Positions 34,462-42,157 of a DNA stretch of 64,000 bases are shown here, piece after piece. The DNA is from Roseateles_B sp041906185 (GTDB lineage Bacteria; Pseudomonadota; Gammaproteobacteria; Burkholderiales; Burkholderiaceae_C), in assembly GCA_041906185.1 (NCBI GenBank), contig JAYRJQ010000014.1:1-64000 (forward strand), given 5' to 3'. How positions within the stretch are numbered: position 1 is the stretch's first letter; each line of letters starts with the position of its first letter. The notes under the pieces are model-generated. The model made no database searches. It was not told the DNA's origin and saw only the letters and a list, made by a program, of their open reading frames with translations. The translations under genes were made by a program, and so were the position numbers.

Positions 34462-35118
34462 TCAAACCTGTGTCTCGTAGATGTTGAATGCGCGGTAGTA
34501 CTTGTCGTCGTGCAACAGTCCGAACAGTTCCAGCGAAGCCCCTTGCTCCAGAGAATGGCGGTACTCGCCAGGAAAGAACATCACGGTGGGCTTGTCTTTC
34601 GCAGTGCTTTGCAGGTTGTTGAGCACGTTGTGCGACCGGATGTAGGGAAAGACTTCTCCGATGCCTGTCAAGAAGAGCACATCGAATTCCGTCTGTTGCA
34701 GTCGTTCGCCAATCGCAGGGATCAGGTAGTCCTCGATGCCCAGAACGTTCTGCAGCAGTTCAAGCAGGTTGTCCTTATCCGCGTCGGGCTCAATCGCCAG
34801 GACCTCGTCCCAGAGCCTGCCCCCATCACTGCTGCCCTCTCGCGCTTGCAGCAGCTCGACGCAGAGGTCATATAAATTGATCTCAAGCACCTGGACGCCG
34901 CGTCCACCGAGACAGGGGACTTGGAGGTTGGCCAGCGAGCTGATGAGCTGGCGTTGCATCCGCTGCATCTCGAAAGCTTCGTTCGCCCGGAATTCGCAGA
35001 TGTAGAACGGCAGATCGTTGTTCAGCCCGCGCATCTGCAAGAAGCGCTCGCCACCGATCACCTGGATCAAGTGATCGAAGCGGTTGGCGAGTGGTTGGTG
35101 GCTGATCTTCGAGGTCAT
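34462..35118 (-). CDS. brxB: BrxB, DUF1788 protein of BREX
   Basis: 218 residues from the ATG at 35118, which overlaps the brxA stop as ATGA; an ATG nine bases upstream (35127) is also possible. BrxB is a conserved BREX component of undefined biochemical role. DUF1788 features visible are LPFYICEFRANEAFEMQ, VLEINLYDLCVELL and VLFLTGIGEVFPYIRSHNVL followed by VMFFPGEY, which suggests an AAA-like or P-loop-related fold without an active Walker motif. It lies in the canonical A-B-C order. No anomaly. Confidence 0.9.
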   Translation of the reverse strand: MTSKISHQPLANRFDHLIQVIGGERFLQMRGLNNDLPFYICEFRANEAFEMQRMQRQLISSLANLQVPCLGGRGVQVLEINLYDLCVELLQAREGSSDGGRLWDEVLAIEPDADKDNLLELLQNVLGIEDYLIPAIGERLQQTEFDVLFLTGIGEVFPYIRSHNVLNNLQSTAKDKPTVMFFPGEYRHSLEQGASLELFGLLHDDKYYRAFNIYETQV

Positions 35119-35726
35119 TGAAGCCATCGTTGAATGTCGTTGTCAGTGGCCGGGAAGACCAGGAAAACCTGTCGCCCCTGCCGGGCCAGGAGCTGTGCGA
35201 GATAGGAGCTGAGTTGCGCGGGGTGGATCTCGTACTGGTCAGACAGGAGATCCGCTTCTCGCAACATGCGAAACAGGTTCTGGCGCAACTTCAGCTGCGT
35301 TGACTTGGCGATGTCGTCCAACTCAGCATGCCAAAGTGCCTTGGAGTTGAGAAAGTGGTCGAAGTCCGCGAACACCAATCGGCGGCGAAGCACCAGGAAG
35401 TGTTCTCGCAGCACCTCAGTCGCGAATTCTCGAATGAACGGGTATCGGCGGCAGACCGCTACCCAGAGCAGGTTGGCTTGATCACGCAGGCTGAGGTCCA
35501 GCAGTGCCGAAAGCTCTTCTGAACTCAGCTCTTGCAGTCGTGCGGTAACTTCCTTGCTGATGCGGGTTGCCGCAGCCGATGTGCGTACCTGCAGCAGGTT
35601 CTCAACCCGGAGTTGAGCGCGCGTAGCTGTCCAGTCACCCAGCTGCAAAAAGGACGCAGCGGCGATGGCGGACTCTTGCAAGAAGAGTCCGCCAGTTGTG
35701 AAGGACAGCCGGTAGCGCTCGGTCAT
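35115..35726 (-). CDS. brxA: BrxA, DUF1819 protein of BREX
   Basis: 203 residues. BrxA is a small helical DNA-binding protein (DUF1819, NusB-like fold reported) that opens BREX type 1 operons. The N-terminus YRLSFTTGGLFLQESAIAAA and the segment RYPFIREFATEVLREHFLV are characteristic, and the helical length fits. Its ATG overlaps the brxR stop as ATGA, so regulator and first structural gene are coupled. Confidence 0.92.
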   Translation of the reverse strand: MTERYRLSFTTGGLFLQESAIAAASFLQLGDWTATRAQLRVENLLQVRTSAAATRISKEVTARLQELSSEELSALLDLSLRDQANLLWVAVCRRYPFIREFATEVLREHFLVLRRRLVFADFDHFLNSKALWHAELDDIAKSTQLKLRQNLFRMLREADLLSDQYEIHPAQLSSYLAQLLARQGRQVFLVFPATDNDIQRWLQ

Positions 35727-36622
35727 GTGGCGCTGCCTTTGCTGCTGGGATAGCCAGGCGCCAGCACAGCGGTCTCGACGCCGTACAAGGCAAGGTGGTC
35801 CTTCAACCAGAGGCGGTACTCGGGCCCTCTCAGGCTATGACCCGGGGAGCAGTCCACGCTCCATTTGCGGAGGGCATAGCCAGCCAATGCTGCTCGCAAT
35901 TTCAGCCGCAACACGCCCTCTGGCATGTCGTAGTCCATGTGCGTGACTTCGGGATGAGGTTGATCCGGGTGAGGCACCAAGTCCAACTCGACGATGCGTG
36001 TCCACTGAACGTCTTGCTCTGGGAGCTCATGGCGCGCTGCCTCGTCGCCCAGCTTTGGAGTGGGCTTGCTGATACGGGTCAGAACAAAGTCTCGGAAAGT
36101 CTGCGACTTGCGATCGAACGCGCGCACATGCCATCGAAGGCCCGTGTCCAGCAGCGCAAAGGGCACGATTTCACGTGAAGACTCGCCGCTGCTCACCGAG
36201 TGGTAGTCGATGCTGAGCACCTGCCCCATGTGAATGGCGCGCGTGATGCAGGCCAGGGTTTCCAGCCCCGGGTAGGAGAGCCTGGAGGGCATGAGGCACG
36301 GCAGCAGGGCCTCAGACGAGGGAGCGGTAGCGTCCCCCAGCTGCTCAGTCAGCCAGCCTAGAACTTGGGCCGATGGCACGGCAAACAGTGGCGAGAACCC
36401 GGCCCCTAGGAGGTAGCGTTTGCCACGGCTTTCGTAGTCAACGTTCTCTGGTGCCAGCTCTTTGTACAGCGCCAGATCCCGCGAAGCTGCCGCCGACTGG
36501 ATGCCGAAGCGCTGCATCAAGTCAGGCCGTCGAACTTCGCCCAAGAAGCGTAACCGCAGCTCGATGTGCTTGAGCCGGTCCCTTTGGGATTGGGGTAGTT
36601 CGGCTGTCGGATCAGCTTGCAT
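35723..36622 (-). CDS. brxR: BrxR, WYL-domain transcriptional regulator of BREX
   Basis: 299 residues. BrxR proteins are dimeric winged-helix/WYL regulators that repress or tune BREX operons, probably sensing a nucleic-acid-type ligand. The N-terminal ~90 residues form the winged helix (RLRFLGEVRRPDLMQRFGIQ, AAASRDLALYKEL). The WYL region runs from about 125 (SIDYHSVSSGESSREIVPFA, LRWHVRAFD). A C-terminal dimerisation domain follows, with VDCSPGHSLRGPEYRLWLKD. It is the first gene of the operon and its ATG at 36622 lies 20 bases from a 7-bp inverted repeat, a likely site of self-control. Confidence 0.88.
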   Translation of the reverse strand: MQADPTAELPQSQRDRLKHIELRLRFLGEVRRPDLMQRFGIQSAAASRDLALYKELAPENVDYESRGKRYLLGAGFSPLFAVPSAQVLGWLTEQLGDATAPSSEALLPCLMPSRLSYPGLETLACITRAIHMGQVLSIDYHSVSSGESSREIVPFALLDTGLRWHVRAFDRKSQTFRDFVLTRISKPTPKLGDEAARHELPEQDVQWTRIVELDLVPHPDQPHPEVTHMDYDMPEGVLRLKLRAALAGYALRKWSVDCSPGHSLRGPEYRLWLKDHLALYGVETAVLAPGYPSSKGSAT

Positions 36623-36642
36623 GGTGGGGAGGCGACGCTGCG

Positions 36643-36666
36643 GATAGAAGATGCTGACATTCTATC
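36643..36666. promoter_or_regulatory. Candidate BrxR operator (7-bp inverted repeat)
   Basis: GATAGAA at 36643-36649 and TTCTATC at 36660-36666 are perfect inverted repeats with a 10-base spacer, ending 20 bases upstream of the brxR start. The right arm overlaps a TAGAAT -10-like element (minus strand, 36664-36659), so a bound dimer would block transcription. That BrxR binds inverted repeats in its own promoter is known for the family; this particular site is inference. Confidence 0.5.
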
Positions 36667-36701
36667 GAAAAAACGCCGCATACGAATCAAAAAGATACGA
36701 A
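36659..36701 (-). promoter_or_regulatory. Candidate BREX operon promoter with two direct repeats
   Basis: On the minus strand, TAGAAT (36664-36659) could be the -10, and TTCGTA (36686-36681) a weak -35 with 16-base spacing. TTCGTAT occurs twice, at 36686-36680 and 36701-36695, 15 bases apart, in an unusually AT-rich stretch. The direct repeats may bind a regulator. The assignment is position-based, since this is the only sizeable gap upstream of the whole BREX operon. Confidence 0.4.
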
Positions 36702-36864
36702 CCCAGTGACGGGATGGTGTCAGTCAGGGCTTGTGTTCTCGAACCATGCCTGGCCTGGTTTTTGGAGGCGAGCCGGTGCGTGCATGGCGCCAGACCGGGA
36801 ATGGGGTATCCGGCTGCGGCTTTGCCCCAATGGCGCAACGATTGCCCCATTCACTCCTCCCGAA

Positions 36865-37920
36865 TCAGTTTGCGGACTCCGGTTCGTCGGGGTCGGTAGG
36901 CGCCACTTCAGGCGCTGCGCCCTTGACCGGCCTCTCTGCCTCGATACGCAGCGGCTTCAGCCTGTGCGCCGGTTTGCCTTGTGATGCGGTGCCGTAGACC
37001 CTCTGAGTCTTTCGGGATAGGTGGCCCAGCCCCCGGCTGACCGCGTCTGCGTCTCCGTTCCGCTTGGCATCCGCCCCCCACTGGTGCCTGAGGCAATACG
37101 CCGTCACGGTGTCCGGGTGCGAAGGCCACAAGCAGCCAGCTAAGCGCTGTACCTCTGCAGAGAAGTTCATGGCGCTCGCGACCTGAACGACGACAGGGGT
37201 CTCGGCCGTGCCGGGCAACAGCGCCTTGATCATCGACAACAACGGATGCGTGTCTCCCGCCGCGTACGTCAGGCGGCGATGCGGCTGCCCTTGTTCCCGT
37301 TTGACCTTCGCACCAGCGACCTCAAAGTGGATCTCGATCTCCTGCGTCGCTGCATCCTGCGTTTGCCAAACCTTGACGCCTCTCTCCAGTTCGCCGGGGC
37401 GGCATCCCGTCAGCGCTGCGACCAACAATGCAGCGCCGTACCGTCCCGCGCGGCCGCGCTTGCAGAGTTGGACGCGCCAGTCAGGGGGGAGCCCGCTGAG
37501 GGCTCGCCGTTTGCTGTTGCGTAGCGCTCGCAAACCGCCCAGGCCTCTTCGCCTAAGTTCGAGCAGGGCCTGCACGCACGCGATTTGTTCGTCGAACGCA
37601 GCGATGTGTCTTTGTGCCTGCTCATCCGAAACGGGTTCGATGATGCTGCCCAGCAGTTCCAGCTGCCTTTGTTGCAGGGTGAACCGCAGGGCGGACATGC
37701 GCTTCTGAAACGTGGAGGGGCGTCGGGTGTTAGACACCACGCCAATCAACCCGTCCTGCGCCACCTTGGCTCGGGTGAGCAACGATTGCCCGAGCCGCAG
37801 GTAGTCGTGCTCCGTGTCGGGCGAGCGACCGGCATTGCGCGAGCGGTCGGACGCAAGCTGCTGTAGAAGGTTGGTGCTTTGAAGCATCTTGGCCTTTAGG
37901 CTTTGTATGAGCTTGCTCAT
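36865..37920 (-). CDS. Tyrosine recombinase (integrase) of the island
   Basis: 351 residues from the ATG at 37920, which overlaps the repA stop as ATGA. Tyrosine recombinases integrate and excise mobile DNA at attachment sites, often in tRNA genes. Catalytic residues: Arg in TGCRPGELERG (174), Arg-His in AYCLRHQWGAD (278-279), His in RGLGH (300) and Tyr in RKTQRVYG (309). The usual first His of the HxxR box is Tyr here (275). The family is divergent, with a long helical N-terminus and a Pro-rich tail. It is about 2 kb from a tRNA-Pro gene, the likely target. Confidence 0.82.
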   Translation of the reverse strand: MSKLIQSLKAKMLQSTNLLQQLASDRSRNAGRSPDTEHDYLRLGQSLLTRAKVAQDGLIGVVSNTRRPSTFQKRMSALRFTLQQRQLELLGSIIEPVSDEQAQRHIAAFDEQIACVQALLELRRRGLGGLRALRNSKRRALSGLPPDWRVQLCKRGRAGRYGAALLVAALTGCRPGELERGVKVWQTQDAATQEIEIHFEVAGAKVKREQGQPHRRLTYAAGDTHPLLSMIKALLPGTAETPVVVQVASAMNFSAEVQRLAGCLWPSHPDTVTAYCLRHQWGADAKRNGDADAVSRGLGHLSRKTQRVYGTASQGKPAHRLKPLRIEAERPVKGAAPEVAPTDPDEPESAN

Positions 37921-39029
37921 GCACCGCTCCTTTCGCATCGCGGACGGCGGGGCGGACTCATCCCAAAGACTCGTGGTTGCACGGGCGGAGGCGAGGCGTG
38001 CAGCTTCAGGCCGCCTGGGTATCGGGTGACTTTCGCTTGCGGGTATTCCGCCAGCACTTTGGGTAGGGCAAGCAAGAAACTCGTGCGGAAATCGTCCTCG
38101 GCACGAACGCCGCAGTACTCTTGCCCGAATTGCAGGCGCAGCGCCGCCCACGGGACGGTCACGGGTGGCCCCTTGATGAGGTGAAGCCGGTAGGCCAGCC
38201 ATGTGTAGATGTCGATGCACAGGGCGGACCCGGTCAAAGCGTGAAGCGCACGACGATCCAGTGGAACGCCGTGTGCGCGCAACTCTTTGTAGAAGTCGTC
38301 GGTGAGAACAAGAACATTGGGCCACTTGTTGAGTTCACCGGCAGAACGCGGCAGCCAAGCTTCGTACTGCTTCACAGCCATGCTGTTGAAGGTATGGTCG
38401 GCGAAGCCCATCTGAAGCCGACAGGCAGCCATGGCGTTGAGCTGGCAGCGCAGAGTCTTGTAGCGACCCCCTTGCGTGTCAGCGAGGCCAATCAAGCGCA
38501 TGAAGTCAGCGGGCGTGCGACCAATTTCGATGGCCGGCGAACTGCTTCGCAGGGCCAACGTGGCGATACATGCCAAAGCAAGGCGCGGGGTAGCGCCGTA
38601 CGGGATGGGCTGAGGAACCGGGACGCCGGCAATGCTGAGGATGCCTGCCTGCACGTGCAGCCATGCCGAACCGACACGACGCTGGAACTCCCGCTCCTTC
38701 ACTTTCCGACGCGGCAGGCCGGTCTGACAAAGGATGGAGTGATGGAAGATCAACTCGTTCCAATCTGGTGGGTCTTGCGCGATGGCGACCCCTGCTTCAA
38801 GCAGCTTGGCGTCACGAGCGCTTAGCGCCTTTGGTGGCGTATCTGGTAACAGAAGGCCATCTGCTCGCGGCGTGGGCTTTGCCGCCCGAGCCGCTTGCGG
38901 CAAGTACTGCGTTCTAGCCGCAAGCGCCTGAGCATCTTCTCTGGAGACGCCGCGTGCGATCAACGCGGCGGCATACTGGGCACGGAGGGTCGCGTCGCCG
39001 TCGATAGGGGAGCCGTCAAGGGAGCTCAT
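37917..39029 (-). CDS. Plasmid-type replication protein RepA
   Basis: 370 residues. It resembles the RepA_C family of plasmid replication initiators that also occurs on integrative elements. Typical segments are WNELIFHHSILCQTGLPRRK, IPYGATPRLALACIATLALR, EIGRTPADFMRLIG and LCIDIYTWLAYRLH. Its role would be to initiate replication of the excised element. The ATG overlaps the stop of the upstream DNA-binding gene and its own stop overlaps the integrase start, so all three form one operon. Iterons near the gene were not found, so active replication is unproven. Confidence 0.75.
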   Translation of the reverse strand: MSSLDGSPIDGDATLRAQYAAALIARGVSREDAQALAARTQYLPQAARAAKPTPRADGLLLPDTPPKALSARDAKLLEAGVAIAQDPPDWNELIFHHSILCQTGLPRRKVKEREFQRRVGSAWLHVQAGILSIAGVPVPQPIPYGATPRLALACIATLALRSSSPAIEIGRTPADFMRLIGLADTQGGRYKTLRCQLNAMAACRLQMGFADHTFNSMAVKQYEAWLPRSAGELNKWPNVLVLTDDFYKELRAHGVPLDRRALHALTGSALCIDIYTWLAYRLHLIKGPPVTVPWAALRLQFGQEYCGVRAEDDFRTSFLLALPKVLAEYPQAKVTRYPGGLKLHASPPPVQPRVFGMSPPRRPRCERSGA

Positions 39030-39484
39030 TGCTCACCTCCCTTGGCTGACAGCTGCGCTGTGTTGTTTTGCGCCCATCGAGCCCGCGACAGCTGCTCGGC
39101 TTTCGTTGGGCGGCCACGGGGGCGGCGCGGCGGTGGTGGCTCGGCGGGGCGGGTGGACTCGATCCACTTAAGAACATCGCGCTCGTACCAGCACAGACGG
39201 CGGCTATTCGGAAGCTTGAATGGCCGGGGGATCAGGTGCGCGTACTTGGCGTTGGTCGCGCACGTCCTGATGGTCGTTTCTGTCTTGCCGATGAGGGAGG
39301 CAAGTTGCTCGATGAACAGAATCCGTGGCAGATCGGCAGGCGGGGCCACGGGCGGCAACGAAGGAGCGATCCAGACGGGGGCGAATCCCTCTGCTACAGC
39401 TTGCGCGACCGGCTTGGTTGCGCTTTTTGACCGTGCGGGGCGTGATGAGTCGCCAGTACGGGCGACCGGAGATGATCTCGGCAT
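39026..39484 (-). CDS. AlpA-like helix-turn-helix protein (probable excisionase/regulator)
   Basis: 152 residues. The core ILFIEQLASLIGKTETTIRT with YAHLIPRPFKLPNSRRLCWY and DVLKWIES is the AlpA/MerR-like helix-turn-helix used by excisionases and small regulators of integrative elements. The first 50 residues are Pro/Ala-rich and look disordered; the C-terminus is Arg/Pro-rich. It is the first gene of the repA-integrase operon and would direct excision or control repA expression. Small basic proteins of this type also act only as repressors, so excisionase is a guess. Confidence 0.7.
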   Translation of the reverse strand: MPRSSPVARTGDSSRPARSKSATKPVAQAVAEGFAPVWIAPSLPPVAPPADLPRILFIEQLASLIGKTETTIRTCATNAKYAHLIPRPFKLPNSRRLCWYERDVLKWIESTRPAEPPPPRRPRGRPTKAEQLSRARWAQNNTAQLSAKGGEQ

Positions 39485-39678
39485 AGGGGTCTCACAAGCA
39501 AGCGCGCTTGCGAGAGCCGATGCTGTTGGTGGAGGCGCATCAAGTACTGCGACTTGAAGTTGTTTCGCCGCACCTCACGGGGCTTGTTTCACTTGGGCTT
39601 GATGACAGGTGTCGGTTGCGCTTACGCACCTGCATCTACACCCCGGCGGGTACACGCCGAGCGTTGAGTTGCTCTCTT

Positions 39679-39707
39679 GGTTCGGCTATCTCTCGTTCGC
39701 CCGAACC
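39679..39707. repeat. Inverted repeat upstream of the mobility operon
   Basis: GGTTCGG (39679-39685) and CCGAACC (39701-39707) are perfect complements with a 15-base spacer, about 200 bases upstream of the AlpA-like gene. It may be a site for that protein or for the integrase. A chance match cannot be excluded. Confidence 0.4.
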
Positions 39708-39917
39708 GCACCTGCCCGTGACCGTAGCCCACACAGTTTTTACGAGGGTGTCTGGCAGGTCCACTGTGTGCTCACCCGTGAATGACAGTATGGGGAAATT
39801 CCCAGCAGCGTCAAGTCGTAAGCTTGGCCTGCGCTACGCGCGGGACGGGTTGCCAGTCAAAACCACATCGACTTGCTGGGCCATTCTTGGGCCATCGAGG
39901 GCCGAGATTTACTCTGA

Positions 39918-39935
39918 ATCGTCATTCATGACGAT
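39918..39935. repeat. 18-base near-perfect palindrome close to the tRNA-Pro end
   Basis: ATCGTCA-TTCA-TGACGAT. It lies between the mobility operon and the tRNA-Pro terminator, about 55 bases from the tRNA 3' end. Position suggests an integrase or excisionase binding site, but no function is proven. Confidence 0.4.
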
Positions 39936-39942
39936 CCAAAGC

Positions 39943-39978
39943 AAAAAAGCCCAAGTGCTTGAATCATTTGGGCTTTTT
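39943..39978 (-). terminator. Intrinsic terminator downstream of tRNA-Pro
   Basis: AAAAAAGCCCAA and TTGGGCTTTTT flank a 13-base loop; read on the minus strand the stem is followed by a T run. It would end the tRNA-Pro transcript and, because both flanks are A/T runs, may work in both directions, separating the island from the core genome. Confidence 0.75.
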
Positions 39979-39989
39979 CTAAAAATTCC

Positions 39990-40066
39990 TGGTCGGGGTG
40001 AGAGGATTCGAACCTCCGGCCTCTACGTCCCGAACGTAGCGCTCTACCAGGCTAAGCTACACCCCG
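39990..40066 (-). tRNA. tRNA-Pro (anticodon CGG), probable integration target
   Basis: 77 bases including an encoded CCA. The acceptor stem is CGGGGTG/CACCCCG. The anticodon stem CTACG/CGTAG holds the loop TTCGGGA, giving anticodon CGG for proline codon CCG. The T arm GGAGGTTCGAATCCTC is standard. The accessory island begins at its 3' side, with an integrase operon pointing away, which is the usual arrangement for tRNA-targeted elements. The matching repeat for the far end of the island was not found in this window. Confidence 0.95.
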
Positions 40067-40111
40067 ATTTTTTCTGCTCTCCGGTGTCCGGATCGTTCTG
40101 AAAATTTCTCT

Positions 40112-41101
40112 TCAAGAAGATCTGTTCACCGACAGAAAGGCGAATTCTAGCAGAGCTTCCTGCCACTTGTTAAGGGGTAGCAGAGAAAGTTTTTCGCGGG
40201 CGTGTTCGGCCTCGAGGCGTGCGGCCTCGCGGGTGGCTTCCAGGGCGCCGGTGGCGCGCACGATCTCGATGATGTCCGGCAGGCGCTCGACCTCGCCATG
40301 CTGGATGGCGTGGCGGATCAGCTCCCGCTGCTCGGTGGTGCCGCGCTCCATGGCGACGAGCAGGGGCAGCGTGGGCTTGCCTTCGCGCAGGTCGTCGCCC
40401 ACGTTCTTGCCCAGGGACTGGGTGTCGCCTTCGTAGTCGAGCACGTCGTCGATCAGCTGGAATGCAGTGCCCAGTGCGCGGCCATAGGCGGCGCAGGCCT
40501 CCTCGACCTCGGCGCTGGCGTCCGCCAGCACGGCACCCAGTCGGGCGCTGGCCTCGAAGAGCTTGGCGGTCTTGTAGCGGATGACGCGCAGGTAGTCCTC
40601 GACGGAGATGTCGGGGTCATGCATGTTCATCAGTTGCAGGACCTCGCCCTCGGCAATGATGTTGGTGGCTTCGGCCAGCACGTCCAGCACGCGCATCCGG
40701 TTGGTCGAGACCATCATCTGGAAGGCGCGCGAATAGAGGAAGTCGCCCACCAGCACACTGGCGGCGTTGCCGAAGAGGGCGTTGGCGGTCTGCTTGCCGC
40801 GGCGCAGGGAGGATTCGTCGACGACGTCGTCATGCAGCAGCGTCGCGGTGTGGATGAATTCCACAACGGCCGCCAGCTCGAAGCGCTCGGGCCCCTGGAA
40901 GCCCAGCGCATTGGCGAACAGCAGGACCAGCTTCGGCCGCATGCGCTTGCCGCCGGCGTGGACGATGTAGCCGGCAATCTGGTTGACGAGGGCGACATCG
41001 GAGGTCAGGCGACGGCCGATGACGGCATCCACCTCGCGCATGTCCGCGTCCAGCGCGGCAAGAACCTCTTGAAGGGGGGACGAGGCAGACAGGGCGTGCA
41101 C
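40112..41101 (-). CDS. ispB: Octaprenyl diphosphate synthase
   Basis: 329 residues from a GTG at 41101, the start that gives the usual family length; no ATG lies upstream in frame. IspB makes the C40 (octaprenyl) side chain of ubiquinone from FPP/IPP. Both aspartate motifs are present: LLHDDVVDESS with the following RRG, and QLIDDVLDYEGD. KRMRPKLVLL and the helical all-alpha fold fit trans-prenyltransferases. It is divergent from rplU, a conserved arrangement. Chain length (octa- versus other) is inferred from the lineage, not from sequence. Confidence 0.93.
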   Translation of the reverse strand: MHALSASSPLQEVLAALDADMREVDAVIGRRLTSDVALVNQIAGYIVHAGGKRMRPKLVLLFANALGFQGPERFELAAVVEFIHTATLLHDDVVDESSLRRGKQTANALFGNAASVLVGDFLYSRAFQMMVSTNRMRVLDVLAEATNIIAEGEVLQLMNMHDPDISVEDYLRVIRYKTAKLFEASARLGAVLADASAEVEEACAAYGRALGTAFQLIDDVLDYEGDTQSLGKNVGDDLREGKPTLPLLVAMERGTTEQRELIRHAIQHGEVERLPDIIEIVRATGALEATREAARLEAEHAREKLSLLPLNKWQEALLEFAFLSVNRSS

Positions 41102-41216
41102 TCTGGGCTCACTATTGGGCGAAGCTGGGATTATAGGAAGCCTGGCGAGGCTCGACGGCCTTGCGCCCTTGCGAGTGCCGGGTCGTCGGCGGCTGCCCAC
41201 GTCGACGACAGGGGTC

Positions 41217-41246
41217 TTGAATCAGGGAAAGCGATCATGTTATAGT
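41217..41246 (+). promoter_or_regulatory. Sigma-70-type promoter for rplU-rpmA
   Basis: TTGAAT (41217-41222), an 18-base spacer and TATAGT (41241-41246), about 130 bases upstream of rplU. The long leader between promoter and gene may carry regulation, but I cannot fold it reliably by eye. Confidence 0.6.
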
Positions 41247-41373
41247 CGCCGGCTCTGCGCGCATTGCGTGCGGGATTTGTGCCTGTGCATTCCCAGGCGC
41301 CTTCGGGAACCGCTTGCGGTCGCCCTGGGGCGTGATGGTCGAGGTGCCAGGCGGTTTCATTGAAAGGGCTGAT

Positions 41374-41685
41374 ATGTACGCGGTCATAAAAACCGGTGGC
41401 AAGCAATACAAGGTTGCTGCTGGCGAAAAGATCAAGGTAGAACAGATTGCTGCGGAAGTTGGCCAAGAGATCGTGATCGATCAAGTTCTCGCCGTGGGTA
41501 ACGGCGCCGAACTGAAGATCGGCACTCCCTTGGTTGCTGGCGCGAGCGTCAAGGCCACTGTCGTGGCCCAGGGCAAGCACGACAAGGTGCGCATCTTCAA
41601 GCTGCGCCGTCGCAAGCACTACAAGAAGAGCCAAGGCCATCGCCAGACCTACACCGAGCTGGAAATCAGCGCGGTCAACGGCTGA
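41374..41685 (+). CDS. rplU: 50S ribosomal protein L21
   Basis: 103 residues starting MYAVIKTGGKQYKVAAGEKI, the usual L21 N-terminus. It binds 23S rRNA. The C-terminal RNA-binding segment FKLRRRKHYKKSQGHRQTYT is intact. The start at 41374 is preferred over upstream in-frame GTGs by homology. rpmA follows 33 bases later. Confidence 0.98.
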   Translation: MYAVIKTGGKQYKVAAGEKIKVEQIAAEVGQEIVIDQVLAVGNGAELKIGTPLVAGASVKATVVAQGKHDKVRIFKLRRRKHYKKSQGHRQTYTELEISAVNG

Positions 41686-41718
41686 TCCACGCTCTAGCAA
41701 CAGTTCAAGGAGTAATCC

Positions 41719-41976
41719 ATGGCACAGAAAAAGGGCGGCGGCTCGACCCGAAACGGCCGCGATTCCAAACCGAAGATGCTGGGCGTGAAGGTGTACGGCG
41801 GCCAGGCCATCTCGGCCGGCTCCATCATCGTGCGTCAGCGCGGTACCAAGTTCCACGCCGGCACCAATGTCGGCATGGGCAAGGACCACACGCTGTTCGC
41901 GCTGATCGACGGCACCGTGTCCTTCACCACCAAGGGCGAAGCCAATCGCTCGACCGTGGTCGTGACGCCGGTCTGA
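41719..41976 (+). CDS. rpmA: 50S ribosomal protein L27
   Basis: 85 residues starting MAQKKGGGSTRNGRDSKPKM; the flexible N-terminal tail reaches the peptidyl transferase centre. The length and the segment RQRGTKFHAGTNVGMGKDHT are standard. A clear AAGGAG lies upstream. Co-transcribed with rplU. Confidence 0.98.
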   Translation: MAQKKGGGSTRNGRDSKPKMLGVKVYGGQAISAGSIIVRQRGTKFHAGTNVGMGKDHTLFALIDGTVSFTTKGEANRSTVVVTPV

Positions 41977-42052
41977 GTCGTCTGACCTGACCGAAAAAAA
42001 CGATGCGGTGGCAGCAGCCGGCCACATCGTTCTCACTGAGCGTTCAGACTGA

Positions 42053-42080
42053 GCCCCGGCATGCCCGGGGCTTTGTTTTT
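42053..42080 (+). terminator. Intrinsic terminator after rpmA
   Basis: GCCCCGG (42053-42059), a CATGC loop and CCGGGGC (42065-42071), followed by TTTGTTTTT. It separates rplU-rpmA from obgE. Confidence 0.9.
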
Positions 42081-42157
42081 TCGGCTGCGATCCAGGTGAG
42101 CGCCCGGCAGCGGGCCTGCCTTACCATGGCTCCCTCCGCGAGCCCGAGAAGCAAGAC

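Noticed and set aside
1..39989. Left attachment site of the island
   Set aside because: Reading by eye, I found no second copy of the tRNA-Pro 3' end in the window; the island probably extends beyond the left edge.
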